A DNA stretch of 7,181 bases from an uncultured Clostridia bacterium (GCA_947629725.1 CANREU010000079.1:1-7181), one strand, 5' to 3'. Shown: positions 1 through 5,553, numbered from the stretch's first letter. Made by a program: numbers and translations. The notes: generated by a model from the sequence alone, not told the origin.

Positions 1-166
1 CCGCCCCCCGCGCATAGGCGTGCGAATCGGCATGTGTGCCGCGATAGCAGAAAAAGAGATCGTTTTCGCCCGCGAGACGGCTGTCCTCGCAGAGGGAGGA
101 GATCTCCGCGTCCCCGCCCATAAGGCGCGCTTCGGGAAGTTCCCGTGCAAGTTCGGATAATTTCAT
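1..166 (-). CDS. murE: UDP-N-acetylmuramoyl-tripeptide synthetase MurE, N-terminal part (truncated by window edge)
   Basis: Only the first 55 codons are present; the gene runs off the left edge. The protein begins MKLSELARELPEARL and carries the N-terminal Mur ligase motif with E27-D28-S29-R30, then the stretch from D36 (DLFFCYRG) and H45-A46-D47-S48-H49. In this family the segment forms the uridine-nucleotide binding domain. The full enzyme would add the third amino acid of the stem peptide to UDP-MurNAc-dipeptide in the cytoplasm. MurF has a similar N-terminal domain, but the MKLSEL opening, the FFCYRG version of the motif and the place directly after the dcw transpeptidase favour MurE. The ATG overlaps the TGA of the upstream transpeptidase as ATGA, so translation is probably coupled. 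The residues that select diaminopimelate or lysine lie outside the window. Confidence 0.85.
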   Translation of the reverse strand, partial: MKLSELARELPEARLMGGDAEISSLCEDSRLAGENDLFFCYRGTHADSHAYARGA

Positions 167-1914
167 GTTGCCTCCGAAGGAGAGAGCCGAAACACGTCGA
201 CGATCCCCTTGAAAATTTCCTGCGCGCAGGGCGCGGCGACCGTGCTGCCGTAATACGCCCCCTGCGGCTCGTCGATGACGACGAGCGCGAGATATTTGGG
301 CGCGTCCGCGGGAAAAAAGCCGAGAAAGGAGGAGACGTATTTCCCCTGCGCGACCCTGCCGTTTTCATACTTTTGGGCGGTACCCGTCTTCCCCGCGACG
401 CGGTACCCCTCCAGATTCGCCTTTTTGCCGCTCCCGTCCCGCACCACCCCTTCGAGCATGGAGGCGAGGATGGAGGACGTCTTTTCGCTCACCGTCCGCC
501 CGACGAGGGAAGGCTTTATCCGCTCGCGCACGCTCCCGTCATCCGAAAAAATTTCCTGTACGAGGCGGGGCGCGTAGTAATATCCCCCGTTCACCGCCGA
601 GGCCGCCGCGCAGGCGAGCTGGAGAGGGCTCACGGCGATCGTCTGTCCGAAGCCGATGCGCGCAAGATCGCAGTCCCGCACCATCTGCTCGGGGAGGAGC
701 ATGCCGATCGTCTCCCCCGAAAAGTCGAGCCCCGTCGCCCTCCCGAAGCGGAACGCCGCGAGATAGCGGTAGAAGGTCTCCTTGCCGAGGGCGAGGGCGA
801 TGTCCACAAAACAGGGGTTGCAGCTGTTGTTGAGTGCCTCGGCGAGGGTCTGCCCGGAATGTTTTCCGTTCGCGTGGTCGCTCCAGCAGCGGATGGTCGT
901 CCCGTCCACCGTGCGGGTACGGGAACTCGGGAACACGTGCGTGAGCGGAAGCGCCGCGGGGTTGCCCCGCAGCCCCTCCTCGATGTTCGCAGCCGCGGTG
1001 ACGATCTTGAACGTAGACCCCGGCTCGTAGATGTCGCAGGCGAGAGAGTTGCGGGTGAGGGCGTTGAGGAGGGAGAGATCGTCCCGCGGGATGTCGTTGA
1101 GGTCGTAAGAGGGCAAATTGACCATCGCGAGCACCGAAAAATCGGTCGGGTCGAGCACGACCGCCTGCGCCGACTTCGCGGAGCTCTCCGCGAGCACCTT
1201 CGCCATCGCGTTCTCCGCGATCGACTGGATGCGGTAGTCGAGGGTGAGGCGGACGTTCAGCCCGTCCGTCGCGGGAAGGTACGCCGCCGCGGCGCCCTCG
1301 AGTTCCGCGCCGACGAGATCGGTCTCGAAGAGAATCTCCCCGTTCTCCCCCGCGAGGTATTTCTCGTAATACTGCTCCACCCCCGTCGTGCCCGCGCCGT
1401 CGTAGGAGGTGAAGCCGAGGACCTGGCACGCGAGCGCGCCGTAAGGATAAATGCGGGTGTTGTCGCGCGCGTAGTAGACGCCCTTGAGATCGGCCCCCTC
1501 GATCTTCTCGACGAGGGACTTTTCCGCCCTTCGGACGACGGTCACTTCCGAGCGGCTCTTGTCGGTCAGTTTTTTGAGGGTGTCCGCGCGGGGCAGGCCA
1601 AGCGCCTCGGCGAGGACGGAGGCGGAAGTTTCGGGGTCCTCCACGGCGTTCGCCCGCGCAAACACGCTGTACGTCATGCGGTTGCCCGCGAGGAGCTCCC
1701 CGTTGCGGTCGAAGATCTTCCCCCTCCCCGCGACGACGGGGATCTCCCGCGTCCACTGATCGAGGGCGCGATAGTGCAGTTCGTCCTCCCAAAGGACCTG
1801 CACATAGAAGAATCTTCCGAGAAAAAGGCAAAAAAGAAAGGCTATTGCCGCAGACACGGCGAATAACCTCTTTCGTAGGACAGATAACGAATAATCCGTC
1901 TTTTTGATATGCAA
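163..1914 (-). CDS. ftsI: FtsI/PBP2B-class peptidoglycan D,D-transpeptidase, no PASTA domain
   Basis: This 583-residue class B penicillin-binding protein would cross-link septal peptidoglycan on the outer face of the membrane. In order it has a short basic cytoplasmic start, one membrane anchor at about residues 16-40, a PBP dimerisation/pedestal domain at about 55-210 (with GRGKIFDRNG at 63-72), and a transpeptidase domain to the end. The catalytic motifs are all there: S300-T-F-K303 (nucleophile Ser300), S364-C-N366 and K509-T-G-T512. The protein stops soon after the transpeptidase fold, so it lacks the PASTA repeats found in Bacillus PBP2B and SpoVD. The start codon is TTG: an AGGGAGG ribosome binding site at 1919-1925 ends 4 nt before it and there is no in-frame ATG near the start. 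A GTG at codon 20 would delete much of the anchor. The gene lies 22 nt after ftsL and overlaps murE. A sporulation (SpoVD-like) role cannot be excluded from sequence. Confidence 0.95.
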   Translation of the reverse strand: MHIKKTDYSLSVLRKRLFAVSAAIAFLFCLFLGRFFYVQVLWEDELHYRALDQWTREIPVVAGRGKIFDRNGELLAGNRMTYSVFARANAVEDPETSASVLAEALGLPRADTLKKLTDKSRSEVTVVRRAEKSLVEKIEGADLKGVYYARDNTRIYPYGALACQVLGFTSYDGAGTTGVEQYYEKYLAGENGEILFETDLVGAELEGAAAAYLPATDGLNVRLTLDYRIQSIAENAMAKVLAESSAKSAQAVVLDPTDFSVLAMVNLPSYDLNDIPRDDLSLLNALTRNSLACDIYEPGSTFKIVTAAANIEEGLRGNPAALPLTHVFPSSRTRTVDGTTIRCWSDHANGKHSGQTLAEALNNSCNPCFVDIALALGKETFYRYLAAFRFGRATGLDFSGETIGMLLPEQMVRDCDLARIGFGQTIAVSPLQLACAAASAVNGGYYYAPRLVQEIFSDDGSVRERIKPSLVGRTVSEKTSSILASMLEGVVRDGSGKKANLEGYRVAGKTGTAQKYENGRVAQGKYVSSFLGFFPADAPKYLALVVIDEPQGAYYGSTVAAPCAQEIFKGIVDVFRLSPSEAT

Positions 1915-1936
1915 TTTTCCTCCCTATGCCGCGGGA

Positions 1937-2656
1937 TCAGCCTTGCGTGTACCCGTGCTCCTGTGCCCATGCGGCGATGTTTTCGGGATCCTTGATGGCG
2001 TCGATCTCACCCTGCACGGAGTTATACTGCTGCTCCAACTCGGTGATCCGCGTCTCTTTGGCCTGCGTTTTGGCGTTGAGGGAGCGGATGATGCCCGAAT
2101 TCACGCACACGAGGGTGAACGCGAGAACGAGCGCGGAGCCGACGACGGCGAGCGCCACTTTTGCGGACGTGGAAAGTTTCGCCGCTGCGGATGTGCGCGC
2201 CTGCGGTTCGGACTGCGCCATAGCGGCGGGATGGAGCATTTCCATCGTGCGGCGCGTGGGCATCGCGTCTTCTTCGGAAGAGACGGCGGGAGCCGCCGCG
2301 GCCGCCTCGGCGGGCGCGGTCTCGACATAGGCGGAAAGGTCGCCGATGAGCTCCCCTTCCTTGTATTCGAGCCCCTCGAAGAGAGCGTGATGGGTGGCGG
2401 GGTCCGCCGTCACGGGACGGTAGTCCGCGAGCAGATTGCGGAAGTCGTTCCCCTCCGTCGCCGCGTGCGTTTCCCGCGCGGGCGCGGCGGGACGGTCCGC
2501 CACGAGAACGTCCGCCTTATCCGTCACCGCATCCGAAAAGATGCGCTTGTAATTTTCGGAGATCTTGTTGAAGTGTTCGGTCGCTGCCGCGCGCTCCTCG
2601 GGGCGCACTTCCTCTTCGCGCGTTACTTCTCTCTCTAAAACTGCGGTCCCTGCCAT
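1937..2656 (-). CDS. ftsL: FtsL/DivIC-like cell division protein with long cytoplasmic N-terminal extension
   Basis: This 239-residue predicted bitopic membrane protein lies between rsmH and the transpeptidase, the usual place of ftsL. It has a hydrophilic N-terminal region (1-165), one transmembrane helix at about 166-188 (KVALAVVGSALVLAF...), and a short outer coiled coil at about 190-224 with LNAKTQAKETRITELEQQ. It ends in a family-like IAAWAQEHGY segment. By family, FtsL and DivIC form a coiled-coil complex with DivIB at the septum and help activate the FtsW-FtsI synthase. The cytoplasmic part is much longer than that of known FtsL proteins. It looks like conserved short blocks (EHFNKISENYKRIF at 27-40, FRNLLADYRP at 72-81, MPTRRTMEMLH at 132-142) in an Ala/Pro/Glu-rich linker. 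The start is supported by AAAGGAG 8 nt upstream. Primary sequence does not separate FtsL from DivIC; position favours FtsL. Confidence 0.82.
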   Translation of the reverse strand: MAGTAVLEREVTREEEVRPEERAAATEHFNKISENYKRIFSDAVTDKADVLVADRPAAPARETHAATEGNDFRNLLADYRPVTADPATHHALFEGLEYKEGELIGDLSAYVETAPAEAAAAAPAVSSEEDAMPTRRTMEMLHPAAMAQSEPQARTSAAAKLSTSAKVALAVVGSALVLAFTLVCVNSGIIRSLNAKTQAKETRITELEQQYNSVQGEIDAIKDPENIAAWAQEHGYTQG

Positions 2657-2695
2657 TGCTCTGCTCCTTTCATAAGTATTCCGAAGATCTTCCCT

Positions 2696-3631
2696 TCATT
2701 CGCACTTTCGGGCGATCCTCAATTTTGCGCTCTTGCTGCGCGGGTTTTCTCTTCTCTCTTCCTCGGTCGCGACCGAGGGTTTTTTCGTGATCTCTTCGAT
2801 CGTCTTCCTCTTCCCGCATACGCACACGGGGAAGTACTTCGGGCAGTCGCACCCCGAACTCAGTTCGCGGAACGCCTGCTTCACGATCCTGTCTTCGAGG
2901 GAGTGGAAGGTGATGACGCACCCTCTTCCCCCCTTCTTCAGCCTGCCGAGGAGCCCCTTTACGCACTCCCCGAGCCCCTTGAGCTCTCCGTTCACTTCGA
3001 TGCGGATCGCCTGGAAGGTCTGCCTTGCGCAGGCGGGCGTCCTGAATTTTGCGGGATAACTGCTCTCTGCGATCCTTCTCAGTTCGCCGCAGCTCTCGAT
3101 CGGCTTTTCCGCCCTCTGTGCCGCGATCTTTCTTGCGATGTAGACGGCGTACCGCTCTTCTCCGTACTCCTTGAGGAGTTTTACGAGCTCCTCTTCGGGA
3201 TAGCCGTTCACCACGTCCCTTGCGGAGAGCGCCGCCTGCGGGTCCATCCGCATGTCCAGCGGGGCTTCCTCTGCGAGATAGCTGAAGCCGCGGCTTCTCT
3301 CGTCCACCTGTCTCGAGGAGATCCCGAGGTCGAGTAAAAATCCGTCGAGCTTGTCCGCTCCCGCCTTGCCGAGGACTTCTTCGTAGTTCTTGAAGTCGTC
3401 CCTGTAAAGTTCGAATCTGCCCTCATAGGGGGCGAGCCTTCTTCCCGCCGCTTCAATCGCCTCGGGGTCCTTGTCCGTCGCGATGAGCCGCGCCGTCTTC
3501 GTCCGCCTCAAGATCTCCGACGAGTGTCCCCCGCCGCCGAGGGTGCCGTCGAAGTAAACGCCGCCCTCCTTGAGGTCGAGCCCCGCGATCGTCTCTTCGA
3601 GAAGGACGGGGCGATGATAGAAGTTCTCCAC
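2696..3631 (-). CDS. rsmH: 16S rRNA (cytosine(1402)-N(4))-methyltransferase RsmH (MraW)
   Basis: This 311-residue cytoplasmic enzyme methylates N4 of C1402 in the 16S rRNA decoding centre, using S-adenosylmethionine. The family signature is complete: HRPVLLEETI at 6-15, the SAM-binding G-T-L-G-G-G-G-H at 29-36, the acidic loop D53-K-D55, FLLDLGISSRQVDERSRGFS at 98-117, PLDMRMDP at 124-131, RQTFQAIRIEVNGEL at 203-217, and VITFHSLEDR at 239-248. A Cys-rich block (C261, C263, C270, C272) precedes the usual NPRSKSAKLR tail. The start is GTG, one base after the mraZ stop (TAA-G-GTG), and I see no Shine-Dalgarno sequence ahead of it, so initiation probably depends on ribosomes finishing mraZ. Length and start match the family. 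Confidence 0.97.
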   Translation of the reverse strand: MENFYHRPVLLEETIAGLDLKEGGVYFDGTLGGGGHSSEILRRTKTARLIATDKDPEAIEAAGRRLAPYEGRFELYRDDFKNYEEVLGKAGADKLDGFLLDLGISSRQVDERSRGFSYLAEEAPLDMRMDPQAALSARDVVNGYPEEELVKLLKEYGEERYAVYIARKIAAQRAEKPIESCGELRRIAESSYPAKFRTPACARQTFQAIRIEVNGELKGLGECVKGLLGRLKKGGRGCVITFHSLEDRIVKQAFRELSSGCDCPKYFPVCVCGKRKTIEEITKKPSVATEEERRENPRSKSAKLRIARKCE

Positions 3632-3632
3632 C

Positions 3633-4058
3633 TTACATCGGGAGGTGCAGGAGCGCCTCGTCGAGGGTGACGCCCGCCTGCTCCTTTTCGAGTTCCTCGG
3701 GGGACCAGATTTCGAGATAGTCGTACATCCCGATGGTCACCGCGTTTTTGGTAATGTGCGCATGCGCACGCATGGAGGCGGAGAGGACCGTCCTCCCCTG
3801 CGCATCCTCCTCGATGAGTTCCACGCGGGAGAGGATCGCACGCTTGTAGTTGCCGAGGTCGGGCTGGTCGGACTTGACGCTTGTGTACTCCGCGATCCGC
3901 GCGTTCAGCACGGACTCGGAATAGACGGCGATGCAGCCCTTTTCATATTTCATGAAATAGATCCGCTCGCCCTCGGGGAACGCCTCGCGAAACCGCTTCG
4001 GAATCCGTATTCTGTTTTTGTCGTCCAGCGCATGCTCGACGGTTCCGAAGAATGCCAT
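3633..4058 (-). CDS. mraZ: Transcriptional regulator MraZ
   Basis: This 141-residue protein of the SpoVT/AbrB fold is the usual first gene of the dcw cluster. By family it forms a ring-shaped oligomer that binds repeats in its own promoter and represses the operon. It contains both halves of the duplicated domain, each with its DxxxR-type motif: DDKNRIRIPKRFR at about 12-24, and the D-A-Q-G-R motif at about 85-89. The proline that normally follows the second motif is replaced (GRTVLSASMRAHA). The reading frame is open to 4109, but the ATG at 4058 is chosen: AGGAGG at 4064-4069 lies 5 nt upstream, the protein then begins MAFFGTVEHALDDKNR like other MraZ proteins, and the upstream in-frame ATGs fall inside or ahead of the promoter -10 box and would not be transcribed from it. 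Confidence 0.96.
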   Translation of the reverse strand: MAFFGTVEHALDDKNRIRIPKRFREAFPEGERIYFMKYEKGCIAVYSESVLNARIAEYTSVKSDQPDLGNYKRAILSRVELIEEDAQGRTVLSASMRAHAHITKNAVTIGMYDYLEIWSPEELEKEQAGVTLDEALLHLPM

Positions 4059-4082
4059 TTCGCCCTCCTCTTTTCTTACGTC

Positions 4083-4109
4083 ACCCATTATAACACCACT
4101 TTTAACCAC
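4083..4109 (-). promoter_or_regulatory. Candidate MraZ operator repeats in the mraZ promoter
   Basis: On the minus strand, three TGG-type direct repeats sit between and over the promoter boxes: GTGGT (4105-4109), GTGGT (4095-4099) and TGGGT (4083-4087). Their TGG cores are 10 and 11 bp apart, about one helical turn. Known MraZ proteins bind short direct repeats (TGGGN type in E. coli, AAAGTG type in mollicutes) spaced about one turn apart at their own promoter. The second repeat here also reads AAAAGTGG. Binding is inferred, not shown. Confidence 0.5.
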
Positions 4110-4116
4110 GTGTCAA
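4087..4116 (-). promoter_or_regulatory. Sigma-A type promoter for the mraZ (dcw) operon
   Basis: On the minus strand a perfect TTGACA (4111-4116) is followed after 18 nt by a perfect TATAAT (4087-4092), itself preceded by TG plus one base (TGTTATAAT), an extended -10. Transcription should start near 4080, giving a leader of about 22 nt before the mraZ ATG. The upstream flank is AT-rich. This is the strongest promoter on the minus strand and the likely main entry for mraZ-rsmH-ftsL-ftsI-murE. Confidence 0.88.
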
Positions 4117-4165
4117 GGGTTTCGCGAAAATATTTTGGAAAAATTTTGATTTATTTTTTGCAGAA
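4117..4165 (-). promoter_or_regulatory. AT-rich upstream region with A/T tracts (possible UP element)
   Basis: Between the murI stop and the mraZ -35 box lies an AT-rich segment, in contrast to the GC-rich surroundings. It holds AAAATTTT (4140-4147), the palindrome AAAATATTTT (4127-4136) and the palindrome TTTCGCGAAA (4120-4129). The tracts recur about every 10-13 bp, as in UP elements or intrinsically bent DNA. There is no GC-rich hairpin with a T run, so no intrinsic terminator for murI is visible here. Confidence 0.4.
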
Positions 4166-4960
4166 CTAAAACGTTCGTTCGGAAAACACCCTCGCGTTCC
4201 CCTCCCCGCCCCCTCCGAGGAAGAGAATTTGAGGCGAATTTGAATTTTTTCTCAAACAATCGTTCGGATTTATCGGTGGTTTTGAATGGTCACCCGTCCC
4301 TATTTTTTTTCTGCCCGATGGTTGCAGAAGGTTTTCGAGGCGCCTCGCGACCCCCTCTCCGCTCTCGAAAACAGGGGCCCCGTGGTAGAACGTGGAAATT
4401 TCGCGCCGCAAAAAAGAATAGTGCGTACACCCCAAAACGACCCCGTCGCACGCCTCCCGCGGGAGGTGCTCGGCGAGGTCCGGCGTCTCCCCTCCCGCCG
4501 TCATCTCCTCGATCGCCGCGGCAAGGCGCGGAAGGGCGTGCACGGTGAAGCGGCAGGCGGGATGGCGGGCGATGAGCCGTTGGAGCCTCGAGCTTGACGC
4601 GGTGACGGGGGTCGCGAGGACGAGAACATTCTTGCAAGTCTTCGCCGCGGGGGCGATCGCGGGCTCCGTGCCGACGATCGGGAAGGGATATTCGGCGCGC
4701 ACCGTCTCCGCGCACACGGCGGTGGCGGTGTTGCAGGCGAGGACGGCGGCGTCGGCGCCGAGGGCGGCGAACAGGTCGAGCGCCTCCCGCACAAAGCGGA
4801 GCACCTCCTTCCGCGGCCTGCTCCCATAGGGAGCGCGGGCATTGTCCCCATAATAATAGTAAAGAGCCGCGGGGACCAGATCGGTACAGGCGCGGAGCAC
4901 GGTGAGCCCGCCCACCCCGCTGTCGAACACCCCCACGCGCACGAGCCTCTCCTCTTTCAT
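4166..4960 (-). CDS. murI: Glutamate racemase MurI
   Basis: This 264-residue cytoplasmic enzyme converts L-glutamate to D-glutamate for the second position of the peptidoglycan stem peptide. Both catalytic cysteines are present in their motifs: C76 in ACNTAT and C178 in GCTHY, with H180 next to the latter. Also visible are the substrate-binding VFDSGVGGLTVLR at 10-23, YGDNARAPYG at 37-46 and GTEPAI at 97-102. The last conserved core block is FESGEGVARRLENLL at 198-212. A tail of about 50 residues follows, lower in GC and starting near an A8 run; it resembles the family only loosely at FLGGGG. The start is uncertain: the ATG at 4960 has a GGAGG almost touching it, while a GTG at 4942 (codon 7) has GAGGAG 6 nt upstream and gives MRVGVFDSG, a typical family start. 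It is divergent from rpsT and co-oriented with the dcw genes. Confidence 0.95.
   Translation of the reverse strand: MKEERLVRVGVFDSGVGGLTVLRACTDLVPAALYYYYGDNARAPYGSRPRKEVLRFVREALDLFAALGADAAVLACNTATAVCAETVRAEYPFPIVGTEPAIAPAAKTCKNVLVLATPVTASSSRLQRLIARHPACRFTVHALPRLAAAIEEMTAGGETPDLAEHLPREACDGVVLGCTHYSFLRREISTFYHGAPVFESGEGVARRLENLLQPSGRKKIGTGDHSKPPINPNDCLRKNSNSPQILFLGGGGEGNARVFSERTF
4189..4213 (-). other. G-quadruplex motif near the 3' end of murI
   Basis: The minus strand, which is the murI coding strand and mRNA sense, has four G runs: G5-C-G4-A-G4, a 7-nt loop, then G3. This fits the G3+N1-7 rule. It encodes part of the Gly-rich GGGGEGNAR tail 20-odd bases before the stop. It may be simple codon bias in a Gly-rich stretch, but the 1-nt loops would favour a stable fold in the RNA. 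Confidence 0.5.
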
Positions 4961-5022
4961 CCCTCCGCCCCCAAAAAATAGAGAATTTTCGGAAATTTTT
5001 GGTCTCCGTGCCCGAAAAACAG

Positions 5023-5051
5023 TTTACAAGCACCTCATTTTATGTTAAAAT
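5023..5051 (+). promoter_or_regulatory. Promoter of rpsT
   Basis: TTTACA (5023-5028) and TAAAAT (5046-5051) are separated by 17 nt, and the -10 is extended by TG at 5043-5044. The start would lie near 5058, leaving a leader of about 36 nt. The rest of the 133-bp gap between murI and rpsT shows AT-rich sequence with a weak inverted repeat (CCAAAAA at 4971-4977 with TTTTTGG at 4996-5002). I found no convincing divergent promoter for murI there. Confidence 0.75.
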
Positions 5052-5093
5052 AGCAAAGGTTATTAAAAAGAGCAAGCCAAAGGAGTAATTATC

Positions 5094-5360
5094 GTGCCCA
5101 ACATCAAGTCCGCAGAAAAGCGCGTTCTCGTCACCGAGAAGAAGACGATGGAGAATAAGGCGGTGAAGTCCGCCCTCAAAACGCAGATCAAGAAGTTTCT
5201 CGCCGCCGTTGCCGCGGGCGACAAGGCGGAGGCGGAGCGCCTCTACCCCCTCACCGTCTCGGCGATCGACTCTGCCGCGAGCAAGGGGATCCTGCATAAG
5301 AACAATGCCGACAACAAGAAGGCGAAGCTCGCGAAGAAGCTCGCCTCCGTCGGAGCATAA
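5094..5360 (+). CDS. rpsT: 30S ribosomal protein S20
   Basis: This is an 88-residue, Lys/Ala-rich basic protein, the normal length for bacterial S20, which binds 16S rRNA early in 30S assembly. It opens MPNIKSAEKRVL and shows the family pattern NKAVKSALKTQIKKF, then the C-terminal GILHKNNADNKKAKLAKKL. The start codon is GTG, with AAAGGAG (5079-5085) 8 nt upstream; the MPNIKSAEKR start fits the family exactly. It is a single-gene unit with its own promoter and terminator. E. coli rpsT uses a non-ATG (TTG) start that takes part in S20 autoregulation; whether the GTG here has that role is unknown. Confidence 0.97.
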   Translation: MPNIKSAEKRVLVTEKKTMENKAVKSALKTQIKKFLAAVAAGDKAEAERLYPLTVSAIDSAASKGILHKNNADNKKAKLAKKLASVGA

Positions 5361-5382
5361 AAAACCGAACAAAACGAAATCA

Positions 5383-5410
5383 GGCGTCCGCATCGGCGGG
5401 CGCCTTTTTT
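5383..5410 (+). terminator. Intrinsic terminator of rpsT
   Basis: GGCGTCCGC (5383-5391) pairs with GCGGGCGCC (5396-5404) as a 9-bp stem with one G-U pair and a 4-nt ATCG loop. It is followed directly by six T. It lies 22 nt after the rpsT stop. Confidence 0.93.
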
Positions 5411-5413
5411 CTC

Positions 5414-5445
5414 CTCTCCCCTCTTGCACGGAGAGTTCTTTTTTT
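5414..5445 (+). terminator. Possible second (back-up) terminator
   Basis: CTCTCC (5414-5419) can pair with GGAGAG (5430-5435) over a 10-nt loop, followed by TTCTTTTTTT. The stem is short and the loop large, so it would be weak on its own. It may serve as a fail-safe after the strong rpsT terminator, insulating the regulator gene downstream. Confidence 0.4.
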
Positions 5446-5493
5446 GTGCGCGGCGATCATTTTCCCCAAAAATCTTTTTTTACGGAAAAACGG

Positions 5494-5522
5494 TTGACAT
5501 TTACCTATTTATATAATATACT
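5494..5522 (+). promoter_or_regulatory. Promoter of the XRE-cupin/pot operon
   Basis: A perfect TTGACA (5494-5499) is followed after 17 nt by TATACT (5517-5522). An overlapping TATAAT at 5512-5517 is only 12 nt from the -35 and so unlikely to be the box used. The start would be near 5529, giving a leader of about 100 nt before the ATG at 5628. That leader carries the half-site cluster described separately. Confidence 0.82.
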
Positions 5523-5536
5523 TCCCATGTCCTTTC

Positions 5537-5553
5537 GTTTATTTTTATTAAAC
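5537..5553 (+). promoter_or_regulatory. Candidate operator 1 (GTTTA-N7-TAAAC)
   Basis: GTTTA at 5537-5541 and TAAAC at 5549-5553 form a 17-bp dyad with a 7-bp centre, just downstream of the predicted transcription start. The same arms and spacing recur at 5597-5613. XRE-family dimers usually bind dyads of this size and often repress their own gene, so the neighbouring XRE-cupin protein is the natural candidate; this is inference. Confidence 0.45.

Noticed and set aside
145..1866. A 573-codon open frame on the plus strand opposite the transpeptidase gene
   Set aside because: It is the antisense of a clearly real gene with intact catalytic motifs. Its product is Arg/Glu-rich low complexity and matches nothing I know; GC-rich codon use creates such frames.
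2683..2692. 10-bp palindrome GAAGATCTTC between rsmH and ftsL as an operator
   Set aside because: It is an isolated short palindrome in a 39-nt intra-operon gap with no promoter boxes; it could easily occur by chance.
4059..4109. A 17-codon N-terminal extension of MraZ (start at 4109 or 4088)
   Set aside because: These starts lie within or before the promoter -10 box, while the ATG at 4058 has AGGAGG at 5 nt and matches the family start.
4971..5002. Inverted repeat CCAAAAA/TTTTTGG upstream of murI as an operator or terminator
   Set aside because: It is short, AT-only apart from the end pairs, and has an 18-nt loop; I could not link it to a function.
4290..5033. A 247-codon minus-strand frame overlapping murI
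   Set aside because: It is the same DNA as murI in another frame, giving Arg/Gly-rich sequence; murI itself has both catalytic cysteines.
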